DNA of 50,120 bases from Filifactor villosus (GTDB lineage: Bacteria; Bacillota; Clostridia; Peptostreptococcales; Filifactoraceae). Where the stretch lies: positions 1 to 50,120 of the forward strand of contig NZ_JBHSHL010000021.1 in the NCBI RefSeq assembly GCF_042652965.1. The letters run 5' to 3'. Each line of letters opens with the position of its first letter. Position 1 is the first letter of the stretch. Under the pieces are notes generated by a model. It made no database searches. It was not told where the DNA came from and was given only the letters and a program-made list of their open reading frames with translations. Of this stretch, positions 17,627 through 27,000 are shown in pieces. The translations under genes were made by a program, and so were the position numbers.

Positions 17627-17756
17627 ACTCGTTTTCCTTTCCGGTACAATATTGTATTACTTTAAGATACAGTATTGTTCTGTTTGCACCTTGCATTTGA
17701 AACACAAAACAACTTATGTAGAATGTATCCTTTCCTATCGAAACCCTTGTATACCC

Positions 17757-17959
17757 TTCCCCTGCACAAAAACAGGGGCTTCTTATGATGCTCGAAAGAC
17801 AGGTTCTGAATCTCGTCCTCAAGCACTACCGAACGGCAAAACATAGAGAGCGAGGAATATCCGCGTGTCACTAGACAGACACAACCCTTATTTTTTGCCC
17901 GTTGTCCGGCCGGGAAATCCTAATTAAGAAGTTCGCCTACATCATCAGGTTATCGATAA
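17757..17959 (-). ncRNA. Candidate structured leader of the DUF5693-csaB-tagA operon
   Basis: Downstream of a promoter with an extended -10, the minus-strand RNA can pair over long distance. CTTCTTA (17925-17931 side) pairs with TAAGAAG (17779-17785 side), and CCG..AACGG.CAAAA (~17893-17909) pairs with TTTTGCCGTTCGG (17829-17841). An inner GTGTC/GACAC hairpin is also visible. It ends in a CCCCTG/CAGGGG stem-loop (17759-17778) without a T-run. No known riboswitch motif was recognised. It could be a cis-regulatory leader or an independent small RNA. Confidence 0.4.
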
Positions 17960-17965
17960 CAATTT

Positions 17966-17974
17966 ATTATAGCA
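17966..17974 (-). promoter_or_regulatory. Extended -10 promoter upstream of the DUF5693 operon
   Basis: The minus strand reads TGCTATAAT, an extended -10 (TGn-TATAAT), with no clear -35 at the right distance. It would start transcription near 17959, about 330 bases before the DUF5693 ATG. Confidence 0.5.
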
Positions 17975-17979
17975 CAAAA

Positions 17980-18410
17980 CCTACCTATTATTTGTTCCAA
18001 GTTGTAAAAAAAGATTAAAAAAGCAATCCATACTATTGTTATCCGATTGAAATAAACCTCGTGGAGATGGTACGGTCAAAGCATTCAACCTGTCCATATT
18101 AATATCACAGTGTCCATCAAATCTCAGCGGCTTCTCTTGCCCTTCAAAACAAAACCGCCTCATACAAAAATTCTTCCGTATGCCATATATTCCCGACCTT
18201 GTATTCCATAGCGTTATTCATTCGGATTATGAATATCGCGGATTTGTCCTTTGCAGAAGAGAAAACGAAGGTTCATGGGTGCAACATAACTGCAATCGTT
18301 CTGTCGGAGAACCGCATCACATCTTACCTCCCGTAATCAAATGCGATGTTCCAACTCTTTTATCATACACAGTTCCCTATGGTTTGTCCATTCGTATTCT
18401 CAAAGCTCTC
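17980..18410. other. Gene-free divergent region
   Basis: Between the leftward DUF5693 operon and the rightward SdpR/SdpI pair. I see no gene with a ribosome binding site and no repeat here. Confidence 0.5.
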
Positions 18411-18413
18411 ACA

Positions 18414-18447
18414 AATATCTATTTTGAAATTTTTCAAAATAGATATT
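18414..18447 (+). promoter_or_regulatory. Operator palindrome 1 upstream of the ArsR-type gene
   Basis: Two perfect 16-base arms (AATATCTATTTTGAAA and its reverse complement) separated by two bases. It touches the -35 hexamer at 18446. It shares the core TCTATTTnGAAA with palindrome 2, so both are probably bound by the same repressor. Confidence 0.75.
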
Positions 18448-18474
18448 GATTTTTCCCGAAATATATCGTACAAT
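18446..18474 (+). promoter_or_regulatory. Promoter of the sdpR-sdpI-like operon
   Basis: -35 TTGATT (18446-18451), 17 bases, -10 TACAAT (18469-18474). The -35 overlaps palindrome 1 and the -10 overlaps palindrome 2, so repressor binding would block polymerase at both ends. Confidence 0.75.
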
Positions 18475-18503
18475 TCTATTTAGAAATATTTCTAAATAGA
18501 ATT
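18472..18503 (+). promoter_or_regulatory. Operator palindrome 2 upstream of the ArsR-type gene
   Basis: Two perfect 15-base arms (AATTCTATTTAGAAA and its reverse complement) around TA. It covers the -10 end, the start site and the bases up to the ribosome binding site GAGG (18504-18507). Confidence 0.75.
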
Positions 18504-18515
18504 GAGGCGATAACC

Positions 18516-18791
18516 TTGGCTTTTGCACAAACATTCAAAGCCCTCTCCGATCCTCTAAGGCGTGAGATTCTTACCCTTCTTAAAGACGGCAGGAAATCTG
18601 CCGGTGAGATCGTACGCCTGTTCGATGTGAGCGGCGCAACGATCTCCTACCATCTGAGTATTTTGAAAAAGGCGGAGTTGGTCAAGGAGACGAAGGTAAA
18701 GAACTATGTCTACTATGAGCTCAATGCCTCCGTAGTAGAAGAAATCATGCTCTGGCTGTCCGATTTAAAAGGAGGAAAAAACAATGATTAA
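18516..18791 (+). CDS. ArsR/SdpR-family transcriptional repressor
   Basis: A 91-aa winged-helix regulator: FKALSDPLRREILTLLKDG, then the recognition helix GATISYHLSILKKAELV and a wing NYVYYELN. Metal-binding Cys residues of the ArsR type are absent, which fits the SdpR subgroup. It starts at TTG, eight bases after GAGG; no ATG is available. It overlaps the SdpI-like gene by eight bases. In Bacillus subtilis SdpR represses sdpRI and is sequestered by SdpI at the membrane when the toxin SdpC is present. The two operators upstream indicate autorepression. No SdpC-like toxin gene is visible in this window. Confidence 0.88.
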   Translation: MAFAQTFKALSDPLRREILTLLKDGRKSAGEIVRLFDVSGATISYHLSILKKAELVKETKVKNYVYYELNASVVEEIMLWLSDLKGGKNND

Positions 18792-19413
18792 AAAGTATAC
18801 ACCCACACTCATCATCACTTTGATCGTTATACTCTTTCCCATGCTTGTAGGTATCTTACTTTGGGATCGGCTCCCTATGGAAATGGCAACCCACTTCCAA
18901 TTTGACGGAACCGCCGATAAATTCAATTCCAAAACCTTTGTCGTATTTATCATGCCGTTGATGATGAGCTTCTTACAGCTTGTCGCCATGTATTTTACCC
19001 TTAACGATCCCAAAAAGAAAAATATGGGAGAAAAGATGCTGAAAGTTGTTTTTTGGATCATCCCCCTTGTAACCTTGTTTACCCATCTGAGTATCTACGC
19101 AAATGCCATGGAGATCGGAATGGATATATCCGCTGTCTCCCAGCTTGCAATCGGAGTCATTCTCGTCCTTATGGGCAACTACCTTCCCAAAACCAAACAA
19201 AACTACACTGTGGGAATTCGAACTCCATGGACCTTGAACGATGAAGAAAACTGGAACAAAACCCACCGTGTCGGTGCATGGACCTTTGTGATCTGCGGTC
19301 TGTTGATGATCGTCAACATCTTTATCAAATCACAGCCTCTGATGTTTGTAGCACTCGCTCTGTTGATGATTCCGGTACTCTATTCCTTCCTTCTCTACAA
19401 GAAGAACAAATAA
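18784..19413 (+). CDS. SdpI-family membrane protein (immunity-like)
   Basis: A 209-aa protein with about six hydrophobic helices. The N-terminal part (LLWDRLPMEMATHFQFDGTA) is DUF1648-like. The C-terminal part has the SdpI signature GNYLPKTKQNYTVGIRTPW followed by W..THR..G. SdpI protects Bacillus from the SdpC cannibalism toxin and also titrates SdpR. Many genomes carry such RI pairs without a toxin, where the role is unknown, so signal-sensing or protection against a foreign toxin are both possible. Translation is coupled to the regulator: the ATG overlaps its stop region and AGGAGG lies eight bases upstream. Confidence 0.9.
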   Translation: MIKKYTPTLIITLIVILFPMLVGILLWDRLPMEMATHFQFDGTADKFNSKTFVVFIMPLMMSFLQLVAMYFTLNDPKKKNMGEKMLKVVFWIIPLVTLFTHLSIYANAMEIGMDISAVSQLAIGVILVLMGNYLPKTKQNYTVGIRTPWTLNDEENWNKTHRVGAWTFVICGLLMIVNIFIKSQPLMFVALALLMIPVLYSFLLYKKNK

Positions 19414-19500
19414 AACTCGATGGAATAACCTCTATTGCCAAAACTCATTTTTTGAATTGTGCGATAGAATATTCTTTGTACAAAACCAAACACGGCATAA

Positions 19501-19540
19501 AAGCAAATAAGGAGTTTTGTCCTCCCTATTTGCTTTTTTT
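19501..19540 (+). terminator. Terminator after the SdpI-like gene
   Basis: AAGCAAATA...AGGAG pairs with CTCC...TATTTGCTT around a short loop, followed by a T-run of eight. Confidence 0.8.
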
Positions 19541-19577
19541 ATATAAAATTTAAGTGTAAATCTCATTTAAATAATGC

Positions 19578-19583
19578 TACAAT
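19578..19583 (+). promoter_or_regulatory. Possible pepD promoter with a long 5' leader
   Basis: TGCTACAAT is an extended -10 with TGTAAA 17 bases upstream. It would give a ~265-base untranslated leader before pepD. I see no riboswitch or terminator in 19590-19850. The pepD reading frame stays open upstream to 19668, but without a ribosome binding site. Confidence 0.4.
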
Positions 19584-19856
19584 GAGATATCGGTCGAATT
19601 TTTAAACTCTCTTGCAAGTCGAAAACCTCGAAACGCTTGAACTCGAAAAAGAATTTGTGCCAACAAGTTGGAAGATGATTTCTTCGCTTTCAGGAAAGAC
19701 AAAACAGGAAGATTGAGACTGCATTGTTTGCTTTCGGCACCGATTTATCTTCTTGGTTGCCTGTATGTTACAATACGGACTCACCCAATTCGACTGTTCT
19801 TGCAATCGAAGACAGTATTTCTAACAATTCTATCTATACACTTAAGGAGGACTTTT

Positions 19857-21302
19857 ATGAAACAAACAAAGACGTATTACGATTTTTTTAAGGAGTTGTC
19901 GACAATTCCACGTGCTTCAGGAAATGAACAGGGTATTCAAAACTACCTTCTGAATTTTGCCAAAGAGAGAAATCTCCAAGTATGTAAAGAGGACGAATCC
20001 GGAAACATCATCATAAAAAAACCTGCAACAAAGGGCTATGAGCACATCTCTCCCGTGATCCTGCAAAGCCATATGGATATGGTGGCGGAAAAATCTCCCG
20101 AATCCCCTCACAACTTTGATACGGATCCGATCGAATTGATTGAAGAGGGAGGCTTCCTTCATGCAAACCAAACGACCTTGGGTGCAGACAACGGAATCGG
20201 TGTTGCCTATTCCCTGGCTCTCCTCTTCGATGACACAATCGAACACCCTGCCTTGGAAGCCATCTTTACGACCGAAGAAGAAACCACTATGAAGGGTGCG
20301 GAACTTCTAAAAAGCGAGAGTCTGAGCGGAACATATATGCTCAACCTCGATTCCGAGGAAGAAGGAGTCTTCTGTGTTTCTTCCGCAGGAGGTTTGGACT
20401 TTATAGGAAAACTTCCCCTTCGCTATGTAACCTCCATGCAGGACACCACTTATAAGCTTGTTGTTTCCGACCTGAAAGGCGGCCACTCCGGAATGAATAT
20501 CAATTCGGGACGTGAAAATGCAAATAAACTTCTCGCAAGACTGTTGAATCGTATTGCGAAAGCTCTTCCTGATATGGAGCTGGTATCTATAGACGGGGGC
20601 TCCAAAATGAATGCCATACCCAGAGATGCACACGCTCGATTTAATCTCTCCAAAAAAGATGAAAGTACACTCCATAAGATGGTAGAGCTTATGCAAACCG
20701 AAGTTCGCAACGAGCTTCAACCGACAGACAAGGTTTCTCTGTATCTTGAAACATCCGACTTTGTTTCCGAAGTGATGGAAAAGCAAAACAGGGATGATAT
20801 CATCTCCTTCCTCGTCCTCGTTCCCAATGGTGTCAATACCATGAGCAAAAATATCCACGGTCTTGTAGAAAGTTCCCAAAACTTGGGTATTGTGACAACG
20901 GAAGAAAACGAAATCGGTTTCTATATCTCCGCCCGAAGCTCCGTGGACAGCCTTCTTGAACTGATCTGCGAGCGAAACCTTACTCTGTCCAAACTATGCA
21001 AGGTCGATATGCTCACGGGAAGAGGCTATCCGGCTTGGGAGTATAAGGCGGATTCGCCTCTTCGGGACTTGGCTATTGAAACCTACAAAACCTTTTTTAA
21101 CAAGGAGCCTAAGTTGGAAGCCATCCATGCCGGTCTGGAGTGTGGATATTTTGCAAAAAAAATCCCCGGTATCGATATTATCTCACTGGGACCCAACATC
21201 TATGATGTCCACTCTCCGAAGGAAAAGATGCAGCTTGACTCCGCCGACAGAATGTATGACTATGTAGTAGCTCTTCTAAAAGAAATGATACGGTTTTCGT
21301 AA
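19857..21302 (+). CDS. pepD: Aminoacyl-histidine (cytosol non-specific) dipeptidase, M20 family
   Basis: PepD-type zinc dipeptidase, 481 aa, cytoplasmic, hydrolysing dipeptides including Xaa-His. Metal ligands are visible in LQSHMDMVAEK (~65), TLGADNGIG (~105) and FTTEEETTMKGA (~140), with the lid-domain DLKGGHSGMNINSGREN motif (~205-222). The C-terminal HAGLECGYF carries the remaining ligands. The ATG at 19857 follows AAGGAGG at six bases; upstream in-frame codons are not translated in my reading. It stands alone, suiting an organism that lives on peptides. Confidence 0.95.
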   Translation: MKQTKTYYDFFKELSTIPRASGNEQGIQNYLLNFAKERNLQVCKEDESGNIIIKKPATKGYEHISPVILQSHMDMVAEKSPESPHNFDTDPIELIEEGGFLHANQTTLGADNGIGVAYSLALLFDDTIEHPALEAIFTTEEETTMKGAELLKSESLSGTYMLNLDSEEEGVFCVSSAGGLDFIGKLPLRYVTSMQDTTYKLVVSDLKGGHSGMNINSGRENANKLLARLLNRIAKALPDMELVSIDGGSKMNAIPRDAHARFNLSKKDESTLHKMVELMQTEVRNELQPTDKVSLYLETSDFVSEVMEKQNRDDIISFLVLVPNGVNTMSKNIHGLVESSQNLGIVTTEENEIGFYISARSSVDSLLELICERNLTLSKLCKVDMLTGRGYPAWEYKADSPLRDLAIETYKTFFNKEPKLEAIHAGLECGYFAKKIPGIDIISLGPNIYDVHSPKEKMQLDSADRMYDYVVALLKEMIRFS

Positions 21303-21458
21303 ACGGCTCCAATACTGAAATGAACCGAAGAATGGAACTACCCGATCTGTATGTTTCACTTGTGTGAAGCACGGAATTTGAGCATTAGGCAATTCAAGCA
21401 GACAAACATATACCGTCCTTTTGATATTTAGTCGAATGGAAATAGAATATGGACCTCA

Positions 21459-21846
21459 TGATACTAACACCTGTTTGAATTGCCTAGTTATCTGTATGAG
21501 CATGTTTCAATCACAGGACCGGGGTATGAAAGTGAAAAACAAAGAACGATAACTCTTTTTCTTGAGAGCAAGCAAAGCTTGAAATCAGATGAAAAAGCGG
21601 ACAGAGGAGCATCGCCCAGAAGAGAAGGGTGAACGCAGCGAATGACGAAGTTTGCCGAACTGATCCAAATGAGTGCAACATATAAATCAGCTGTTTGAGC
21701 CTTAGCGAGTTCTGATGTTATGGTTCACGACTTCGTTTTCAGCTCCAAACACGTAGTATCGGTTTCGTTTGCACTTTCATTTCCTATAAATGACGATTCA
21801 TGGTTACCCCTTCCATAAACCTGATGATTTAATTGGATTTTATACT
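21459..21846 (+). repeat. ~385-base repeat, copy 1
   Basis: Direct counterpart of 22324-22812. Shared blocks include TTATCTGTATGAG, GAAAGTGAAAAACAAAGAAC, GAACGCAGCGAATGACGAAG and ATATAAATCAGCTGTTTGAG. The start TGATACTAACACC is nearly the reverse complement of the end of copy 2 (TGATACTAAAACCC), so the unit has short terminal inverted repeats. It contains no long ORF. In this copy the site occupied by hairpin repeat C in copy 2 is empty (near 21676). The stretch 21303-21458 after pepD holds nothing recognised. Confidence 0.75.
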
Positions 21847-21957
21847 ATTTTTCAATAGAAGTATGGATATATCTGTTTTTCAACCCACGAAAAATCATTT
21901 TATTTTCTATGGGTCACAGATTGTTTATATCCATAACTCAAAGGAAGAGCGGTATCA
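21842..21957 (+). repeat. Dispersed hairpin repeat, copy B
   Basis: A well-preserved copy running from ATACTATTTTTCAATAGAAG to CTCAAAGGAAGAGCGGTATC, directly abutting the end of the large repeat. Inner arms ATGGATATATCTGT and ACAGATTGTTTATATCCAT pair. Confidence 0.75.
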
Positions 21958-22059
21958 ACAATCATTTACTCTATTTGCTCGGATTTCAAGCATCAAACAG
22001 TATCCGATTTGAACAGGAAGCAGTATCAGAGATTGTTAGGCCCTGACATTGCATGAATC

Positions 22060-22101
22060 AAAAAAAGAAACTGCATACCGACGGTATCTCAGTTTCTTTA
22101 T
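22060..22101 (-). terminator. Terminator of tRNA-Pro
   Basis: On the minus strand AAGAAACTG..ATACCG pairs with CGGTAT.CAGTTTCTT, followed by a T-run of seven, starting just past the tRNA 3' end. Confidence 0.85.
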
Positions 22102-22112
22102 CTTCAATAAAA

Positions 22113-22189
22113 TGGTCGGAGTGACAGGACTTGAACCTGCGACCTTCCGGTCCCGAACCGGACGCACTACCAAACTGTGCCACACCCCG
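22113..22189 (-). tRNA. tRNA-Pro (anticodon CGG)
   Basis: 77 bases including an encoded CCA. The acceptor stem CGGGGTG pairs with CACTCCG, the anticodon loop is TTCGGGA between TCCGG and CCGGA, and the T loop is GGTTCAAGTCC. The anticodon reads CGG, for CCG codons. It has its own promoter and terminator and lies between the two copies of the ~380-base repeat. Confidence 0.96.
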
Positions 22190-22198
22190 ATAGACAGT

Positions 22199-22227
22199 AT
22201 TGTACAACTTCTTTGACAAAAAATCAA
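22199..22227 (-). promoter_or_regulatory. tRNA-Pro promoter
   Basis: The minus strand shows -35 TTGATT (22222-22227), 17 bases, -10 TACAAT (22199-22204), ending nine bases before the tRNA. Confidence 0.75.
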
Positions 22228-22323
22228 GATAAATTTTCATCTTTTATTATTTTTTTATCCGTGATAGAAACATTGGCCAAAACGATCGCTTCTTTTGTGA
22301 CGAACACGGAAAAAACCTCTTTT

Positions 22324-22812
22324 CATACTATTACCTGTTGCATTGTCCGGTTATCTGTATGAGTATGTTTCAACACAGGACTCGGATATGAAAGTGAAAA
22401 ACAAAGAACGATAACTCTGCTCTCGAGAACAGGCAAAGCTTGTGATCGATTGAAAAAGCGGACAGCGGAGCAACGCGTAGAAGAGAAGGATGAACGCAGC
22501 GAATGACGAAGTTTGCTAAGCCGATCCGAACGAGTGATACTACTATTCCTTTGAATAATGGATATCAACGATTTGCACTCCATAGAAGAGAGCACGAATT
22601 TTCGTGGTTGCAAAACAGATATAACCATGCTTCTATCGAAGAATAGTATGAAACATATAAATCAGCTGTTTGAGCCTCCGCAGTTCCGATGCTATGGTTC
22701 ACGACTTGGTTTTCAGCTCCAAAAACGTAGTATTGGTTCCGTTTGCACTTTCCATTTACTGTAAATTCCGATTTATCTCTATACCTCACATTTTAATTGG
22801 GTTTTAGTATCA
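22324..22812 (+). repeat. ~380-base repeat, copy 2 (interrupted)
   Basis: Same order of blocks as copy 1, from CATACTATTACCTGTTG to TTTTAGTATCA. It is interrupted between GAGTG and AACATATAAATCAGC by hairpin repeat C (22536-22650); without it the length is ~375 bases. Copies differ at many positions, so the duplication is not recent. Confidence 0.75.
22536..22650 (-). repeat. Dispersed hairpin repeat, copy C, inserted in a larger repeat
   Basis: The reverse orientation of the family: TACTACTATTCCTTTGAATAA at the left, GAAGAATAGTAT at the right. Because the other copy of the host repeat has an uninterrupted site, this copy marks a real insertion event. Confidence 0.75.
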
Positions 22813-22864
22813 AAGGAAGAGGGGATGTCTTCTGTTTGGGAAAACATCCCCTGTAACCTTCATT

Positions 22865-23824
22865 CTATTCGATTACGATCAAACTTCCCTGCCCTTTTTT
22901 CTCAAAAGAAACCTTATTTCCAAAAGCTTCTCCTATGAAACGAAGCGGAACATAGGTTCTTCCACCCTGCTCGAGTCCCGCAGGAACATCCAACTCGACC
23001 GTCTGCATTTTACCGTTCTCACTTATGGTTGCCTGTTTTTTGTTTAAAGTTAATACAACCGTTCTTCCCTCTTTGACTGCGGTAATCTTTTTGGTTGACG
23101 CCTCCCATTTTACCTGTGCATTTAGGGCCTCAAAAATCGCACGAAGAGGAACTAGAGTCCTTCCACCCTTCGCAACAGGCGGAGTGTCAAAGTTGACAAG
23201 AGCTCCGTTGATCTGAACTCCTATCCCGCTTTTCGGCACCTCTACCTTTACTGTCTCCTTTTTTTCGGGCACGGCAGGTACAGTTCCTTCTTCTTTCTCG
23301 GGTACTGTCGGTGCAGGTGCAGGCGTTTTTTCTTCTTTCTTTTCTCCTTCTTTTACTTCCATCGATTTGGACCAGTCAAGGGACAAAAAGACCTTTTGTT
23401 CTCCGGAACCGTCTCCTCCGCCTTTGATTTTGTCCATGGCATCTACCCAAACCGCCGCTTCCAACTCGGCGGGCTTTTGAGCAGTACTCTTTAATTCCAC
23501 TTTGATGTTGTAGGGATTCTCTCCGGTTTCACTCTTTATTCCTTCAATCTTTTTTCCGTTTTCTACCAAAAACATCTTTTTGATATTTTCTTGAGTTCCT
23601 CCAAATTCCAGCGGTTTCAGATAGATGTTTATTGCCGTTCCGTTTTCATCCACGAGAACGTCCGCTTCACTCTTCAATGCTTTGTTCGCCATAGAAGGCT
23701 TATCTTTTTGATACGCATTGATCAACTTGACCGGAACACTGAAACGTGCCGTTTCAGCAAATGCCGTAACTCCTGTCAATGCAACCATTGTTGCACATAG
23801 GATCCCAATTATCGTCTTTTTCAT
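22865..23824 (-). CDS. Secreted NEAT-like / copper amine oxidase N-terminal domain protein
   Basis: 319 aa with a clear signal peptide (MKKTIIGILCATMVALTGVTAFAE). Residues ~25-165 look like a NEAT domain: an extracytoplasmic beta-sandwich that binds haem or haemoproteins, with KDKPSMANKALKSEADVLV similar to a NEAT of the large receptor. A Pro/Glu/Lys linker follows. The C-terminal ~115 residues form a copper amine oxidase N domain (GGRTLVPLRAIFEALNAQV and GGRTYVPLRFIGEAFGNKV), which often serves as a wall-associated module. The ATG at 23824 follows AAAGGA at six bases; in-frame codons upstream have none. No sortase or SLH anchor is present. It may be a secreted haem carrier. Confidence 0.82.
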   Translation of the reverse strand: MKKTIIGILCATMVALTGVTAFAETARFSVPVKLINAYQKDKPSMANKALKSEADVLVDENGTAINIYLKPLEFGGTQENIKKMFLVENGKKIEGIKSETGENPYNIKVELKSTAQKPAELEAAVWVDAMDKIKGGGDGSGEQKVFLSLDWSKSMEVKEGEKKEEKTPAPAPTVPEKEEGTVPAVPEKKETVKVEVPKSGIGVQINGALVNFDTPPVAKGGRTLVPLRAIFEALNAQVKWEASTKKITAVKEGRTVVLTLNKKQATISENGKMQTVELDVPAGLEQGGRTYVPLRFIGEAFGNKVSFEKKGQGSLIVIE

Positions 23825-24032
23825 AGTTTTTCCTTTCTCAAAATAAAACAAGTGGTTTCCCCTTATCCGACATATACATTGCCTGTGGCCTCACCTGATC
23901 ATGTAGTGTGTATTACCAAATCCCTCAAACGGTTTTTGGCAGTTATACATCCCGTATTCGTGTGGCACAAGCCAATAACGGTAATTATGCAGACTTCGAG
24001 GTTGTATCGAAATTCTTTTCAAAAAAGGCACA

Positions 24033-24062
24033 CAAAGACATACGGATATCCGTATGTCTTTG
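24033..24062 (-). terminator. 30-base perfect palindrome after the SLH subtilase
   Basis: CAAAGACATACGGAT and its exact reverse complement are contiguous. On the minus strand a T6 run follows eight bases after the stem. It is likely the terminator of the subtilase gene 15 bases upstream. Confidence 0.6.
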
Positions 24063-24077
24063 CTGCTCTGATAATGC

Positions 24078-27000
24078 TTATTTTCTTGCAGCTACAATGA
24101 CATCGTAGGCCCAGTGACCTTCCTGTACATCGCTGTAAGGTGTTTTTGCTTTGACATCCTTCTTGGTATTAAAGGTACGTTGAATCATAGAAACCGCTTC
24201 CGCACGCGTGATCGGTTGATCCGGACGAACCGTTCCGTCATCGTATCCGGAGATAATCCCCGCTTCAACACAAGCAGCGATCGCCTCCGCCGCCCAATGT
24301 TCTTTAGGTACATCTCTCATAATTCGATTTGCTGTCGGTAGATTTCTTAGTTTTGCAAGAATATACGCATATTCCGCACGTGTGATCTCCTCGTTCGGAT
24401 GTATATTTCCGTCTTCTCTTGCTCTGAGATATCCGGTCGAAGAAAGTTTCACAACCGCCGCAGTATACCAAACATCTTTCTTTACATCAGACAAGACGAT
24501 CTGTTTGGTTTCTTCTTCTTCAATCAGATCCGCAAACAATATGGATGCTTCCGCACGCGTGATGTGATTGTCAGGTTTGAACTTGTTTCCTTCGTATCCT
24601 TGCATATACCCTTGCTCCAAGGTGTAGGTGATTTTTTCCACCCTTGCGTTTTCCAAGACCTTATCCAAGGCTTGATGACCCGCTTTTTCATCTTTTGCAA
24701 GAAGCTTCACTGCCTCTTCCAGAGCCTTGAGAGTTTGGGAAGAATAGATCTTGGTGTCTTTCCGGATTTGATCTATCTTTGCTTTTGTCTTCTCAGGAAT
24801 TTTTGAGATGATACTTGAAACCTGTTTGGGAGCAGCTACGGTCGGGGCACTTCCACCGCCGCCTCCGCCTCCACCGCCTCCGCCACCGGAGTTTCCACCG
24901 GGATTTGGAATCGGTTTTACTTTTTCTTTCAACGTTGCCAAGATTTCCACATCGCTTGCAGGCATCACAAATTTATGACTTGCATCGACAGGGACTTGAT
25001 TTTCCTGCTCATCTACAACTTTTAATGTGTCCAACTCATACTTATTTGGATCTTCTATCGTAAAGATGATTTGAACCTCTTCTCCCTGTTTTGCTTTGTC
25101 TGCGGGAAGAGTTTCTATTGTAATTCCTGAAGTCGTTGTGATCACGATCGCAAAGCTTTCGTTCACATCACCCTCGCCGTCTTTCTTTTCCAAAGCATTT
25201 TTCTTTTCTACCAAAGCTTGGAGAGCGGCATCTACCTCTTCCTGCGTCACTCTCTTATCGTCAAGAATTCTCTTAGCTTCACGCAATGCCTTACGCAATT
25301 CTCGTCTTCCTTCGATCTTATATTGTCTAAGATCCAATCCCGAGATCTCATCTACCAAATTGCGCAATTCATCTTTATTTGCCTTGGATTCAACCAAAGC
25401 CAAATAGCCTTTGAAAATGGCAATGATATCTTTGACATCTTGATCTGAAGCATCTTCATCCTCAAAAACATCTTTTGCATTTTGATAGACATCCTTAAGA
25501 GCCCCTATACTCTCCTCTGTAAAGGATGCTTCGTTTGCAATAAGTTCATCTGCTTCTTTGAGGAGGATACCCAATTCGCTCTTATCGACTTTTCCGTCTA
25601 TACGCTTCAAGTTTTTGATTGCTCTATCAAGCATGTCAATGGTCGCCTGAATATGCTCGGGAGTATTGTGCTCAGGTTCCTTAGATCTAAGCGTCATCTT
25701 TGCCCCTTCAATAGCAATAACCAAAAACTCTTTAGAGTCTTGCGTATAGTTTTCATCGAGGGAAGCATAAATATCCTCAGCTTCTCTGATTTTTTCTTCC
25801 AGTCTCTTTTTATCACTTTCTCGAGAACTGCTGATCAATTGATTCATCGCATCAGAAAGTTTTTCTCTGGCACCGTCGATTTGATCTTGAGTTGCGCTCG
25901 GATCTGCAAGTACCTTCTCCGCTTCTTCAAGAACGACTTCAAAGACTTCCCATTCTTCCAGATCAAAATTCTCTTCTTTCAGCTGTTTTGCCTGATTAAT
26001 CTTCAAAATCAAAGCTTCCTTATCTACCGGAACGGGAACAACAGTCGCATCTTTGATCAGTTCTACCGTAAGGTTATACTTTCTCAATACCGGTTTGTAA
26101 GTCAAAACAGGAGATCCATAACCTGTTCCTTCAAGATTCGGCATATAGATGTTGAACTCAAGCTTATTGGGTAACATCACTTTCTTTTCAACTTCTCCTT
26201 CGCCGAAACTAAGCTCATATCTCGACTTAATATGATCCTTTCCTCTGAATATCATATCTACCGGGCCTTGATATCCGTTACGGACTAAGGTAACGGTCAC
26301 TTCCTTCATTCTCTTCTCATTTACTTCTACAGAGAGAAGAACCGAACCGGTTCCACCCTTTTCTACAGTAACAGTATCGATCGGAATCATCGCATAGTAG
26401 TTCTCATCCAAATCTCTTACCGTCAACTTGTATTCTCCATTGGGTATGTTTGCTGTATAGATTCCAAGTCCAACCTTTGGAGTAAGTTCATACTCCGTGC
26501 CGTTCTGTCTGTCGATCATAAACAGCTTCAAAGATGCTTCTCTCGGTTTTGCAACGGAGACAAAGACTTCTGATCTATCCTTGTAACTGAAGTTAACGTC
26601 GATAACTTTTACATAATCCGGATCGTTTGCTCTGATTTCAAAAGGAATTCTGTCCGAACCTACAAGCTCATACATCTCATCTACATCGGAAATAACCAAG
26701 GTATAGTTTCCGACCTCAAGATTATAAGGATCAGCTTCCGCTCCGTTGCTGTCCAACACGATCCACTTAAACTTATCTTTCGGAACGGAGCCCGATGAGA
26801 TCTTTGCATTTACAATAATACTTCTCTCTGTTCCTTTTCGAACCGATTTATCCAAAGGAAGCTCAAGAGTGTTGTATGCATAGTCGGAGATGACCAGGGT
26901 TGCATTAGAACTATCAAGATCTGTCGGCAAGGTAAATCTGCCATCGCTATCAGGGAGGTACACCTTGTCTTCATCGTTATAACGCGCTTTAATAACTTGT

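Noticed and set aside
17840..17880. Minus-strand GTGACACGCGGATATTCC, similar to the T-box antiterminator core
   Set aside because: The tRNA-pairing TGGN is not intact, there is no room for a Stem I after the promoter and no terminator follows. Treated as chance similarity within a structured leader.
23852..24108. Short plus-strand frames, one containing YYQIPQTVFGSYTSRIRVAQ
   Set aside because: The piece looks protein-like and could be the relic of an exported protein, but it lacks a start signal, changes frame and runs into the subtilase terminator. Too little to call a pseudogene.
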